Positions 20,764 through 29,152 of a stretch of DNA of 64,000 nt are shown piece by piece. The notes beneath the pieces were generated by a model, which was not told the DNA's origin, ran no database searches, and was given only the letters and a program-made list of their open reading frames with translations. Position numbers and translations under genes: made by a program. This DNA is from Celeribacter ethanolicus. Lineage in GTDB: Bacteria; Pseudomonadota; Alphaproteobacteria; Rhodobacterales; Rhodobacteraceae. Position 1 is the first letter of the stretch, and each line of letters begins with the position of its first letter. The stretch covers positions 105,673-169,672 of the forward strand of contig NZ_LRUC01000045.1 of the NCBI RefSeq assembly GCF_001550095.1, given 5' to 3'.

Positions 20764-22062
20764 TTATTTCTCGAAAGACAGCCCCGAGGGCACCCGCTCC
20801 GGGATGCCCAATCGTTTCGGATCGTCCTCAAGCGCCGCCAAAAACGCCATCAGCGCGTCGATCCCGGCCTCCGGCAGCGTCCGATCCTCGACCTCGATGG
20901 CCGACAGGATCGCCGCCACATCCGCCTCCGTGTCCATAACCTCCCAGTCCTCCACCGGCAAATCCGGCAGGATCGCCTGCGCCCGATCATAGTGCAAAAG
21001 ACTGTCGGCAGGCGCGAGATGGGCCACGATGAAACTCCGCAAATCGCGATAGGCCCCGGCATGGCCATAGGGCGCTGTGAGCGTCACGTTGCGCAAGGAG
21101 GGCGTGCGAAACGCATAGAGATCTTCCGCCTTGCCGGTGACGCGAAACCGGCCCTCGTCGCGGCTGCCGCGTTCGAAATCGAGCGTCTTGCCGGGGCCGA
21201 ATTGCGGCTGACCCATGGCGTGAAAATCGTGATCGGTCTGGAACGACCCGGCATGGCAGGCGGCGCATCCCGCCTCACCATAAAACAGTGCCATGCCCTC
21301 TGCGGCCTGATCCGAAAGCGCCGCCTCTTCCCGCAAAAAAAGGTCAAACGCGCTGTCATCGGCGCGAAATTCGAAGGCCATAAACCCGGCGATGGCGTTG
21401 GAAATATCGGCAAAGCCGATCTCCCGCCCCGCCGCGATCTCGGGATAGACCGCCTCGAACCGCGCCTGATATTCGGGAATGCCCGCAACCTTGGCGGCGA
21501 TCATGTCCCACGCGCCGCCCTCGCCGGAAAACCGCCCCATGCGGATCGCTTTCGACAGAGGGTTCTCGCTGACATTGCCGCCCATTTCATCGGGCGAGAG
21601 CACCGGAAACGCCGCCTGCGTCGCCAGAATGCCGGAGACTTCGGCGAAAAACCCGTCCTCGATCGGCACGCGCAGCGCTCCATTCACCCGCTCGACCCGC
21701 CCGTCATGAAACATATGGGTGAACGCGCGCGCGCCGAGATTGTAAAGCGCGGGCGCGTTGCGCGGCACCCGGTCCTCCGGCACATTCGCCGGGTCCGCGA
21801 CCCGATCCGGCCCCAATCCGATGCCGCCCTCGCCCATGCCCAAAGACAGCCCGTCAGAGGTGCCAAAGCGCGGATGATGGCAGGTCGAACAGGAGATATT
21901 CTCGTTGCCCGACAGGATCGGGTCGTAGAACAAAAGCTGGCCCAATGCGGCTTCAGCCTCGCTCACCGGCAGGTAATCGGCATCCGTCACGGGCGCGGGC
22001 AGGTCAAACGCCCCGGCGGCCCCGCCGAGCAGAACAAGACACAGCGTCAGATCAACCCGCAT
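20764..22062 (-). CDS. Di-haem cytochrome c peroxidase (MauG family), periplasmic
   Basis: About 432 residues from the ATG at 22062 (MRVDLTLCLVLLGGAAGA signal); ATGs at 22071 and 22089 are alternatives, and all starts overlap the end of the upstream gene. Two haem c sites are visible, CSTCHHPRFG near residue 60 and CAACHAGSFQ near residue 265. Other features are LFYDPILSGNENISC, RNAPALYNLGARAFTHMFHDGR and FRTPSLRNVTLTAPYGHAG. Reduces H2O2 or performs a MauG-like oxidation. Overlap with the preceding beta-propeller gene suggests it belongs to the mannosidase operon transcript. Confidence 0.88.
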   Translation of the reverse strand: MRVDLTLCLVLLGGAAGAFDLPAPVTDADYLPVSEAEAALGQLLFYDPILSGNENISCSTCHHPRFGTSDGLSLGMGEGGIGLGPDRVADPANVPEDRVPRNAPALYNLGARAFTHMFHDGRVERVNGALRVPIEDGFFAEVSGILATQAAFPVLSPDEMGGNVSENPLSKAIRMGRFSGEGGAWDMIAAKVAGIPEYQARFEAVYPEIAAGREIGFADISNAIAGFMAFEFRADDSAFDLFLREEAALSDQAAEGMALFYGEAGCAACHAGSFQTDHDFHAMGQPQFGPGKTLDFERGSRDEGRFRVTGKAEDLYAFRTPSLRNVTLTAPYGHAGAYRDLRSFIVAHLAPADSLLHYDRAQAILPDLPVEDWEVMDTEADVAAILSAIEVEDRTLPEAGIDALMAFLAALEDDPKRLGIPERVPSGLSFEK

Positions 22063-22885
22063 ATTCGACATAGGCAAAAGCTTTGCCATCGGGCGACCAG
22101 GACGGCACGTTGATCGTCCCCTGACCGCCGGTCAGCTGCACGAGGCTTTCCACCGCCCGGTCCTTGCCAGTCCAGAGCCGAAGCTCGACCTGAAACCCCG
22201 AAGGATGGCCGATGGTGCCCTCGGGATAGGCCAGATAGACCACCTGCCCATCCGGCCCCGGATGCGGGAACCAATTGACCATCGCGTCCTCCGTCATCCG
22301 CTCAAGCCCCGATCCATCCGCCCGCACGCGCCAAAGCTCGCTTTCGCCCAGACGGTCCGAGTTGAACCAGATCCATTCGCCACAGGGCGAGAAATCCGGC
22401 CCGTCATAGCGATGCGCCCCCTCGATGATACAGGTCTCGCCCGAGCCATCCGCCTTCGCCGTGTAAATCCCGAACAACCCTTCGCGCACCGCCGTATAGC
22501 AGATCATCCGCCCGTCCGGCGAAATGCCATGGAACCACGACGGTTGCTTGGCCGTCACCTCGACAGGATCGGCCTCATCGACGCCAAGCGCCATGCGCCA
22601 GATCCGCGCCGCGCCGCCGTAGGAATGATCGGTAAAATAGAGCGTATCGCCATCGGGCGACAGGCCGTGATCGTTGTTGACGTTGACGCAAAGCCCGGTG
22701 TCGATCTCCAAAAGCTCCGGGTCGTCCAGCTCGACCCAAAACAGGCTGCCATCGCCATTGACGATGAGCGCCGAGCCATCCGGCACCCAGTTCGGCGCGG
22801 CAATCTCCAACCCGGTCTCCAGAACGGGCATGACCTGCCCCTCCTCAAGATCGTAGATCATCAGACGCGAGACCCAACCCGACAT
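22052..22885 (-). CDS. TolB-like/PD40 beta-propeller protein, probably cytoplasmic
   Basis: 277 residues without a signal peptide. WD40-like PD40 repeats are evident: APNWVPDGSALIVNGDG, DHGLSPDGDTLYFTDHSYGG, FHGISPDGRMICYTAVREG, GPDFSPCGEWIWFNSDR and VPSWSPDGKAFAYVEYAG. Resembles TolB C-terminal propellers and oligogalacturonate-lyase-like propellers; without a signal peptide a TolB role is unlikely. Position in the mannosidase operon suggests a part in sugar metabolism, but no catalytic residues can be named. Confidence 0.75.
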   Translation of the reverse strand: MSGWVSRLMIYDLEEGQVMPVLETGLEIAAPNWVPDGSALIVNGDGSLFWVELDDPELLEIDTGLCVNVNNDHGLSPDGDTLYFTDHSYGGAARIWRMALGVDEADPVEVTAKQPSWFHGISPDGRMICYTAVREGLFGIYTAKADGSGETCIIEGAHRYDGPDFSPCGEWIWFNSDRLGESELWRVRADGSGLERMTEDAMVNWFPHPGPDGQVVYLAYPEGTIGHPSGFQVELRLWTGKDRAVESLVQLTGGQGTINVPSWSPDGKAFAYVEYAG

Positions 22886-22960
22886 GGCACCCTCCCGAAA
22901 CGTTGTTCCCCAAGGCTACACCGAGGCGCGCACGCCCACAATGGCTTGTATCACAGGCGG

Positions 22961-24004
22961 TTACGCCTTTTCACCGCGCCCTTCGGAAGACGTTGCCCAG
23001 AGGTTGATCTTTTCCTCGTCGGCATGGGCGTCAATGGCCGCCAGTTCCTCCGCCGTAAAGCTCAGAGTGTCGAGCGCACCGACGCAATCGACCACCTGAG
23101 ACGATTTCGACGCGCCAATGAGCGCCGAGGTGATCCCGCCCTCGCGCAACACCCAAGCGAGCGCCATCTGCGCCAGCGTCTGCCCCCGCGCGGCGGCGAT
23201 CTCGTTGAGCGCATTGAGGCTTGCAATGGCATGATCTGACAGCATTTTCGGATCGAGCGATTTGTGCTGCGTGGCGCGCGAACCTTCGGGAATGCCCTTG
23301 AGATATTTGTTCGTCAGCATGCCCTGCGCCAGCGGCGTAAAGGCGATGGAGCCGACGCCCAGCTCTTTCAAAGTATCCTTCAACCCGTCGCGCTCCACCC
23401 AGCGGTTGAGCATATTGTACGACGGCTGATGGATCACACAGGGCGTGCCGAGATCGTTCAGGATCGCCACCGCCTGCCGCGTCCGCTCGGTATTGTAAGA
23501 CGAAATCCCGACATAGAGCGCCTTGCCCTGCCGGACAATCGCATCGAGCGCGCCCATGGTTTCCTCCAAGGGCGTCTCGGGATCGAAACGGTGAGAATAG
23601 AAGATGTCGACATACTCGACCCCCATGCGTTTCAGCGATTGATCGCAGGAGGCCATCAGATATTTGCGCGATCCCCATTCGCCATAAGGCCCCGGCCACA
23701 TCTCATACCCCGCCTTCGAGGAAATGATCATCTCATCCCGGTAGCCTTTAAAATCGCTTCGCAAAATCTCGCCGAACGCCTCTTCGGCGCTGCCCGGCGG
23801 CGGGCCGTAATTGTTCGCCAGATCGAAATGCGTGATGCCCAGATCGAAAGCCGTGTGCAGGATCTCGCGCTTCACCTGATGCGGCGTGTCATGGCCGAAA
23901 TTGTGCCACAACCCCAAGGAGATCGCCGGAAGTTTCAGCCCGGATCGCCCACACCGATTGTAGATCATCTTGTCATACCGCGTCTCTGCCGGCACATAGC
24001 TCAT
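22961..24004 (-). CDS. Aldo/keto reductase (YghZ/MgrA-like, L-glyceraldehyde-3-phosphate reductase type)
   Basis: 347 residues from the ATG at 24004, eight bases after GGGAGG. TIM-barrel AKR features: YNRCGRSGLKLPAISLGLWH, the catalytic DLANNYGPPPGSAEE (Asp, Tyr), SSKAGYEMWPGPYGEWGSRK (Lys), YVDIFYSHRFDPETPLEETM and the NADPH-site ALIGASKSSQV. Closest to the YghZ group that reduces methylglyoxal or L-glyceraldehyde-3-phosphate. It lies between the isomerase (stop 24016) and the beta-propeller gene in one operon, so reduction of a sugar-derived aldehyde is a reasonable guess. Confidence 0.87.
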   Translation of the reverse strand: MSYVPAETRYDKMIYNRCGRSGLKLPAISLGLWHNFGHDTPHQVKREILHTAFDLGITHFDLANNYGPPPGSAEEAFGEILRSDFKGYRDEMIISSKAGYEMWPGPYGEWGSRKYLMASCDQSLKRMGVEYVDIFYSHRFDPETPLEETMGALDAIVRQGKALYVGISSYNTERTRQAVAILNDLGTPCVIHQPSYNMLNRWVERDGLKDTLKELGVGSIAFTPLAQGMLTNKYLKGIPEGSRATQHKSLDPKMLSDHAIASLNALNEIAAARGQTLAQMALAWVLREGGITSALIGASKSSQVVDCVGALDTLSFTAEELAAIDAHADEEKINLWATSSEGRGEKA

Positions 24005-24015
24005 GGCATCCTCCC

Positions 24016-24702
24016 TCAAAGCCAGTCGTCGTAATCGCTGACCAAAAGGTGCAGCGGGGCCGCGTCTTCGTCCAGTTGCGAAAACCGCCCAATGGGGTCG
24101 CGAAAGATGTTGTCCGTGCGGTCGTCATTCACATTCGACACCTCGCCGATCAAAACCTTGCCGCCCTCGCCCCAGAACGCATGCCAGTGCCACGGCTCCA
24201 GCGTCACGCTCTCGCCGGGCGCCAGCGCCAGATGTTCGCCGGGCTTCAACCGGCGCACCTGACCGTCGGTCAGTACCTCCACCGGCGCAGTTTCATCGAA
24301 GCCGCCGTCGTCAGACCGGGTCCAAAGCTCCAACACCAGCGTCCCGCCACCGCGGTTGATGATGTCCTCAGTCTTCTTGATGTGGTGATGCATCGGGCTG
24401 ATCTGGTTCTCCTCCGAAATCAGCAATTTCTCCGCATAGAGCGGCCCCATGCCTCGCGCCACATTCGCCGCATTACCGTTCCTGAGCGTGAACAGAAACA
24501 GCCCGAGATGTTCGAAATCCCCCTGACCGTAATCCGTGATGTCCCAGCCCATCATGTGATCCCGGATCACCGCACCACCGCCCGCCACATGCGCCTGCAA
24601 CGCCTCCGGCGTCAGATAGGCAAAGGGCGGCAGGACAAAGCCGAAAGACTTCATAAACGCATCCGCCTCGCGGATGATCTCATTGACGGTCGAGCGTTTC
24701 AC
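24016..24702 (-). CDS. D-lyxose (D-mannose) ketol-isomerase
   Basis: 228 residues, cupin-type sugar isomerase family. SPMHHHIKKTEDIINRGGG supplies the His/Lys/Glu metal-site residues, and LEPWHWHAFWGEGGKVLIGE the second His cluster. Enzymes of this family interconvert D-lyxose and D-xylulose and also D-mannose and D-fructose. Its ATG overlaps the stop of the beta-mannosidase gene by four bases, so mannose released by that enzyme could be isomerised straight to fructose. Family recognition is good; the physiological substrate is inferred from context. Confidence 0.85.
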   Translation of the reverse strand: MKRSTVNEIIREADAFMKSFGFVLPPFAYLTPEALQAHVAGGGAVIRDHMMGWDITDYGQGDFEHLGLFLFTLRNGNAANVARGMGPLYAEKLLISEENQISPMHHHIKKTEDIINRGGGTLVLELWTRSDDGGFDETAPVEVLTDGQVRRLKPGEHLALAPGESVTLEPWHWHAFWGEGGKVLIGEVSNVNDDRTDNIFRDPIGRFSQLDEDAAPLHLLVSDYDDWL

Positions 24703-27104
24703 AGCGTGCCTCCCATGGTTGCGGAATACAGGTCTCTCAAGGTGAAATTCACAGGTTTTCCAATCTCTTCCGGCACAAACCTGATCTTCACAGACATCCC
24801 CGGCAAAAGCGTCACCGCATTGGCCGAAAACCGCCCCGGCACATCGGCCTCAAGCGCCACGAAGGGCGCGAGCGCTTTCGCCTCCAACGCAATCTCAACT
24901 TCGCCTTCCGTCTCTTTGATATTCATCGAAATTCTTGGGTCGCAAAGGTCATATTCCTTCCATGCCTTCGGAGCATAGAAATCCCCTCCGGCGCCGCCTT
25001 CATACTGCCATGTAAAGACGTAAATCTCATCGTCCTTCAGCGTCCCGGTCGGCAGATCGAACAGCTCCAGCGCCTTTGACGGCCAGGTCGACACCTCGAC
25101 CTCCGCCAAGGGCCGCGCCCGGCCCGCCAGATCGACGGCGGCCACCTGCACCGTCACATCGACATTTTCTCCGAAGTCATTGACAATGAAGAAAACATCC
25201 TTTTCACCCTCGGGCACGACCAACACCGAAATCGGCGCATAAAACCGCGCTGCCATATGATGTGACAGCTTCCATCCGCCGCCATGATCCAGCGTCGACC
25301 AACTCGCACAGGGCCATGTGTCGTTGAGTTGCCAATAAAGCGTGCCCCAACACGATCCCTTCTGCGCCCGCCACGCGGAGATCGCGGTCTTGAGCGCCAA
25401 CCCCTGCTGCACCTGACTCAGGTAGATCACATCCTCCATGCGCTGCGGCAGGCGAAACTCCCGCATCATCGTGGTCACGATCCGCGCGTTGCCGCCCGCA
25501 TTCTTCTGATGGCTTTCCATCGCGGGCGAGGACGGGTTCAGATCGCCGATCCACTCCGCCGCCACCCCCTGTGACGGAAAGGACTGAAACCCGAATTCCG
25601 ATACAAACCGCGGACGTACATCCCGATACGCCGCAAACGGCTTGTTCTCGTGCCAGACCTCCCAGACATGCATGTCCCCCGAGCCGCCGTCATGCCAGCC
25701 ATCGCCAAAATCAAGCCGCCCGCGCGACGGCGAGGACGGCCACCAATTCGCCTCCGGATCGACCTCTTTCAACGCTGTCTCAATCGTCCGGTTCAGCCGA
25801 TCATAGGCCACCAGATGCCGGTCCCGTTCCGCCCCGCCCCCGGTCAACTCATCGAGCATACCGATGATCTCATTGTCGCCGCACCACAGCGCCAGACAGG
25901 CGTGATGCGACAGGCGCTCAACCTGCTCCCGCACCTCCGCCACCACATTGTCGAGAAACGCCGCATCCGCCGGGTAGAGATTGCAGGCGAACATAAAGTC
26001 CTGCCACACCATCAGCCCAAGCTCATCGCAAAGATCATAGAACCAATCCGGTTCATAACGCCCGCCGCCCCAGACCCGGATCATGTTCATATGCGCCTCC
26101 ACCGCCGATTGCAGCAAATCGCGCACCTTCGCACGGTCCACACGCCCCGACAGCGCCTCGGCCGGCACCCAGTTCGCCCCCTTGGCAAAGACATCGCGCC
26201 CGTTGACCCGAAACTTGAACCCAAGCCCCCGATCGTCGCGCAAGCACACATGTTCGATCCGCCGGAGACCAATCCGACGCGTCGCCACAGCCGCCCCGCA
26301 AATCACCTCAAGATCGTAAAGCCTCTGCGCGCCTTGTCCTGCAGGCCACCAGAACTCCGGCACCTCGACGAAAAACTTCGCCTCCGCCACGCCAGCCTCG
26401 ACAACCGCCTCCCGCACCCGATCTGCAAAGCGCATCTCAACGGATGCCCCTTCCCCATGCGCCACATGCGCCCGCACGGTCACCGACACGCTTTCGCTCT
26501 CGATGTCATGATGCGCCTGCACCACCTCGATGCGTCCGAACCGGGTTTCCTTTGCTGGACAAATACTCACAGCCCCCGCCCCGAACGGCGCCAGAGCCGG
26601 GTTCCAGTCCCAGCCGAAATCGCATTGCTGTTTGCGCAGCATGTTGATGTCGGGGATCGGGCAATTGCCCTTGTGATAGGGCACCTCGACCGGCTGTTCC
26701 GCCTGCCGCCGCGCCGCCTCCCGCACCACGGAGAGAAAGCGCAATTCAATCTCGTTCTCCCCCTCCCGCGCAACCTCCGACAGGTCCGCACGCCATGTCC
26801 GAAACGCATTGTCCGCCGTCAGCACAAGCTGCCCGTTCACCTGCACCTCGACCACCCCGTCGAGCGCCTCAAGCACCAGCTCCACCGTCCTGTCGTCCAG
26901 TGTCACCGTCCGCGACAGCACCCAGTCCCGCTCGGCAATCCAGCGCAAATCTTCGGCATTGCGACCGGCATAAGGCTCCGGGATCAGCCCCGCCGCGGCC
27001 AGAGACGACACCGCATCGAAGGGCAAAGAGACCTCGATCTCATGCCCCTGACCATCCGACAGCCGCCACCCTGTCTCCAAAGTCCGTTCTGATCTCTGCG
27101 ACAT
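24699..27104 (-). CDS. Glycoside hydrolase family 2 beta-mannosidase, cytoplasmic
   Basis: 801 residues from the ATG at 27104, which follows AGGGAG by eight bases. The frame is open to 27254 but the first 50 residues there are not family-like. Order: sugar-binding N-domain (ETGWRLSDGQGHEIEVSLPF, ERDWVLSRTVTLDDRTVELV), Ig-like domain, then a TIM barrel with FKVNGRDVFAKGANWVPAEA, IRVWGGGRYEPDWFYDLCDE, acid/base Glu in LALWCGDNEIIG near residue 410 and nucleophile Glu in RFVSEFGFQSFP near residue 500. DINMLRKQQCDFGWDWNPAL is typical of beta-mannosidases. No signal peptide, so it acts on imported oligosaccharides. It leads the operon. Confidence 0.9.
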   Translation of the reverse strand: MSQRSERTLETGWRLSDGQGHEIEVSLPFDAVSSLAAAGLIPEPYAGRNAEDLRWIAERDWVLSRTVTLDDRTVELVLEALDGVVEVQVNGQLVLTADNAFRTWRADLSEVAREGENEIELRFLSVVREAARRQAEQPVEVPYHKGNCPIPDINMLRKQQCDFGWDWNPALAPFGAGAVSICPAKETRFGRIEVVQAHHDIESESVSVTVRAHVAHGEGASVEMRFADRVREAVVEAGVAEAKFFVEVPEFWWPAGQGAQRLYDLEVICGAAVATRRIGLRRIEHVCLRDDRGLGFKFRVNGRDVFAKGANWVPAEALSGRVDRAKVRDLLQSAVEAHMNMIRVWGGGRYEPDWFYDLCDELGLMVWQDFMFACNLYPADAAFLDNVVAEVREQVERLSHHACLALWCGDNEIIGMLDELTGGGAERDRHLVAYDRLNRTIETALKEVDPEANWWPSSPSRGRLDFGDGWHDGGSGDMHVWEVWHENKPFAAYRDVRPRFVSEFGFQSFPSQGVAAEWIGDLNPSSPAMESHQKNAGGNARIVTTMMREFRLPQRMEDVIYLSQVQQGLALKTAISAWRAQKGSCWGTLYWQLNDTWPCASWSTLDHGGGWKLSHHMAARFYAPISVLVVPEGEKDVFFIVNDFGENVDVTVQVAAVDLAGRARPLAEVEVSTWPSKALELFDLPTGTLKDDEIYVFTWQYEGGAGGDFYAPKAWKEYDLCDPRISMNIKETEGEVEIALEAKALAPFVALEADVPGRFSANAVTLLPGMSVKIRFVPEEIGKPVNFTLRDLYSATMGGTL

Positions 27105-27136
27105 GCGCGTGGCTCCCTGAAGTTTTCTGTCGCGCC

Positions 27137-27178
27137 CCTTCTGCCGCACCCCGTCTGGACACACAAAGCGGCAGAAGG
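27137..27178 (-). repeat. Perfect 11-bp inverted repeat in the leader of the mannosidase operon
   Basis: CCTTCTGCCGC (27137-27147) and GCGGCAGAAGG (27168-27178) are exact reverse complements separated by 20 bases. The element starts 33 bases upstream of the mannosidase ATG. As RNA it would form a stable GC-rich stem-loop in the 5' leader; as DNA it could be a wide operator. Which of the two is unknown. Confidence 0.6.
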
Positions 27179-27227
27179 TCCCTGTTGGCGCTATCAGACC
27201 CAGTTTTGACCCGACAGTCAAACATCT

Positions 27228-27243
27228 TTCAAAGCGTTTTGAA
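27228..27243. promoter_or_regulatory. LacI-family-like operator palindrome
   Basis: TTCAAAGCGTTTTGAA is a 16-base palindrome with one mismatched position per arm and the central CG step typical of LacI/GalR operators. It lies in the 216-base region between the mannosidase operon and the divergent TRAP genes, so it could control both. No LacI-type gene is in the window. Confidence 0.55.
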
Positions 27244-27320
27244 CCCTTCGCCACCGGCGTTTTGCGGTTGACCGCCCAAGTGCAGCCGGTAAACCCGTCT
27301 CAGCAATGAGGGTAGTTCTC

Positions 27321-27833
27321 ATGTATGACATCCTGTCGAAACGGGTCGGCCAGTTGGCGCGGCTGACGGCCTATCTGGGTGGTTTCGGATTGTTCGCGGT
27401 GATCGCAGTCACCTGCGTCTCGGTCACGGGCCGCGCGCTCGGGGGGATCGGGCTCGGGCCACTGCCCGGCGACATCGAACTGGTCGAGCTTGGCATCGGC
27501 TTCGCCGTTTTCACCGCCCTGCCTTACGCGCAATATGCCCGCGCCCATGCCCGGGTCGATCTGATCCGACCGGCGCTCGGCGCATTGCCCAACCGCCTCC
27601 TTGATCTCGCAGGCGATCTGCTCATGTTCGGCTTCACCGCCGGGCTCACCTGGCGGCTCTGGCTCGGCACGCTCGACAAGGCGGCTTACGGCGAGACCTC
27701 GTTCATCCTGCAAATCCCGATGGTCTGGGGCTATCGTGCCGCCATGGCCGCCATGGTCGTCGCCGTGATCACCGCCGGGTTCTGCGTGATCCGCTCCGCC
27801 CGCGCCCTCGTTCTGCGGGAGGCACGCGCATGA
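27321..27833 (+). CDS. TRAP transporter small permease (DctQ)
   Basis: About 170 residues from the ATG at 27321; an ATG at 27306 has no ribosome site in front. Four hydrophobic segments, the first LGGFGLFAVIAVTCVSVTGR, and the DctQ-type GDIELVELGIGFAVFTALPY followed by the basic HARVDLI. It pairs with the large permease, whose start overlaps this stop by four bases. It would support sodium-driven uptake of an organic acid or sugar acid. No DctP binding protein gene is adjacent. Confidence 0.88.
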   Translation: MYDILSKRVGQLARLTAYLGGFGLFAVIAVTCVSVTGRALGGIGLGPLPGDIELVELGIGFAVFTALPYAQYARAHARVDLIRPALGALPNRLLDLAGDLLMFGFTAGLTWRLWLGTLDKAAYGETSFILQIPMVWGYRAAMAAMVVAVITAGFCVIRSARALVLREARA

Positions 27834-29152
27834 GCCGCATCGAGATCGGCCTCTGGTCCTTCCCCGTCCTTCTCCTGCTCATCTTCCTGCGCATTCCGAT
27901 CGGGGTCGCCATGGCGGTCGTGGGCTTCGGTGGAGCTTATCTCCTGAACGGCAACTCCCTGATGATGCTGAGCCAGCTCAAACATCTGACCTATGGCGAG
28001 TTCTCCTCCTATTCCTTCTCGATCATCCCGCTCTTTCTGCTGATGGGCCATTTCGCCACTCTGGGCGGCATGTCGGCGGGGCTGTTCAAGGCCGCAGAAA
28101 CATGGCTCGGCCATCGCAAGGGCGGCGTCGCCATGGCCGCCGTCGGCGCCTGCGCGGGCTTTGGCGCGATCTGCGGCAGCTCGCTCGCGACCGCCGCCAC
28201 CATGGGCAAGACCGCCCTCCCGGAACTCAAACGCTACGGCTATTCCGGCCGCCTCGCCACCGCCTCTCTGGCGGCGGGCGGCACGCTGGGCATCCTGATC
28301 CCGCCCTCTCTCATCCTCGTGGTCTATGCCATGCTGGCCGAGGAAAACATCGCCAAGCTTTTCATGGCCGCCTTCGTCCCCGGCCTTCTCGCCGCCATCG
28401 GTTACATGATCTGCATCTCGATCTATGTCCGCCTCCGGCCCGATTGCTGCACCTCTCGCGCCCCTGCCACATGGTCCGAACGCCTCACCGCGCTCGCCAG
28501 GGTTTGGCCCGTCCTCGTGATTTTCGGCGCGGTCGTCGGCGGCATCTATCTCGGCGTTTTCACCCCGACCGAAGGCGCCGCCGTCGGCGCGGCTGGCACC
28601 GGGCTTGTGGCGTTGTTCTCCGGCGCGCTCACATGGCGCGGGATCGGCGAAGCCATTCTTGAAACCGCATCCTCCACCGGCATGATCTACCTGATCCTCT
28701 TGGGCGCGAAAATGTTCAACAATTTCCTCGCCCTCTCCGGCCTGCCCATGGCCGCCGCCGGATGGGCCGAGGGGCTGACCCTCTCGCCATGGCTGATCCT
28801 CGTGGCCGTTCTCCTGATGTATCTCGCCTTCGGCTGCGTCATGGACAGTCTCTCGATGATCTTCCTCACCATCCCGATCCTCTACCCGATCATGTCCGGG
28901 CTGGACTTCGGCCTGCCGCCGGGCGAATTCGGCCTCTGGTTCGGCGTCATCGTTCTGATCGTCGTCGAGGTTGGGTTGATCACGCCGCCTGTTGGCATGA
29001 ACCTATTTATCATCAACGCGTTGGACCCCGAAGTGCCAATCGCCGAGACCTTCAAAGGCACATTGCCCTTCGTCCTCACCGACCTGATCCGCGTCGCGAT
29101 CCTCGTCGCCTTCCCGATCCTGACCCTCGGCCTCGTGCGACTGGTATACTGA
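27830..29152 (+). CDS. TRAP transporter large permease (DctM)
   Basis: 440 residues, about twelve hydrophobic segments. FLRIPIGVAMAVVGFGGAYL, SIIPLFLLMGHFATLGGMS, GFGAICGSSLATAATMGKTA, GTLGILIPPSLILVVYAMLA and ITPPVGMNLFIINAL are classical DctM motifs. Cotranslated with DctQ upstream (ATGA) and with the small kinase downstream (TGATG). The substrate is unknown because the binding protein that sets specificity is not here. Confidence 0.93.
   Translation: MSRIEIGLWSFPVLLLLIFLRIPIGVAMAVVGFGGAYLLNGNSLMMLSQLKHLTYGEFSSYSFSIIPLFLLMGHFATLGGMSAGLFKAAETWLGHRKGGVAMAAVGACAGFGAICGSSLATAATMGKTALPELKRYGYSGRLATASLAAGGTLGILIPPSLILVVYAMLAEENIAKLFMAAFVPGLLAAIGYMICISIYVRLRPDCCTSRAPATWSERLTALARVWPVLVIFGAVVGGIYLGVFTPTEGAAVGAAGTGLVALFSGALTWRGIGEAILETASSTGMIYLILLGAKMFNNFLALSGLPMAAAGWAEGLTLSPWLILVAVLLMYLAFGCVMDSLSMIFLTIPILYPIMSGLDFGLPPGEFGLWFGVIVLIVVEVGLITPPVGMNLFIINALDPEVPIAETFKGTLPFVLTDLIRVAILVAFPILTLGLVRLVY

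Noticed and set aside
28762..29151. N-terminal extension of the small kinase gene by 130 codons
   Set aside because: It lies inside dctM in another frame; the ATG at 29152 overlapping the dctM stop is the natural start.
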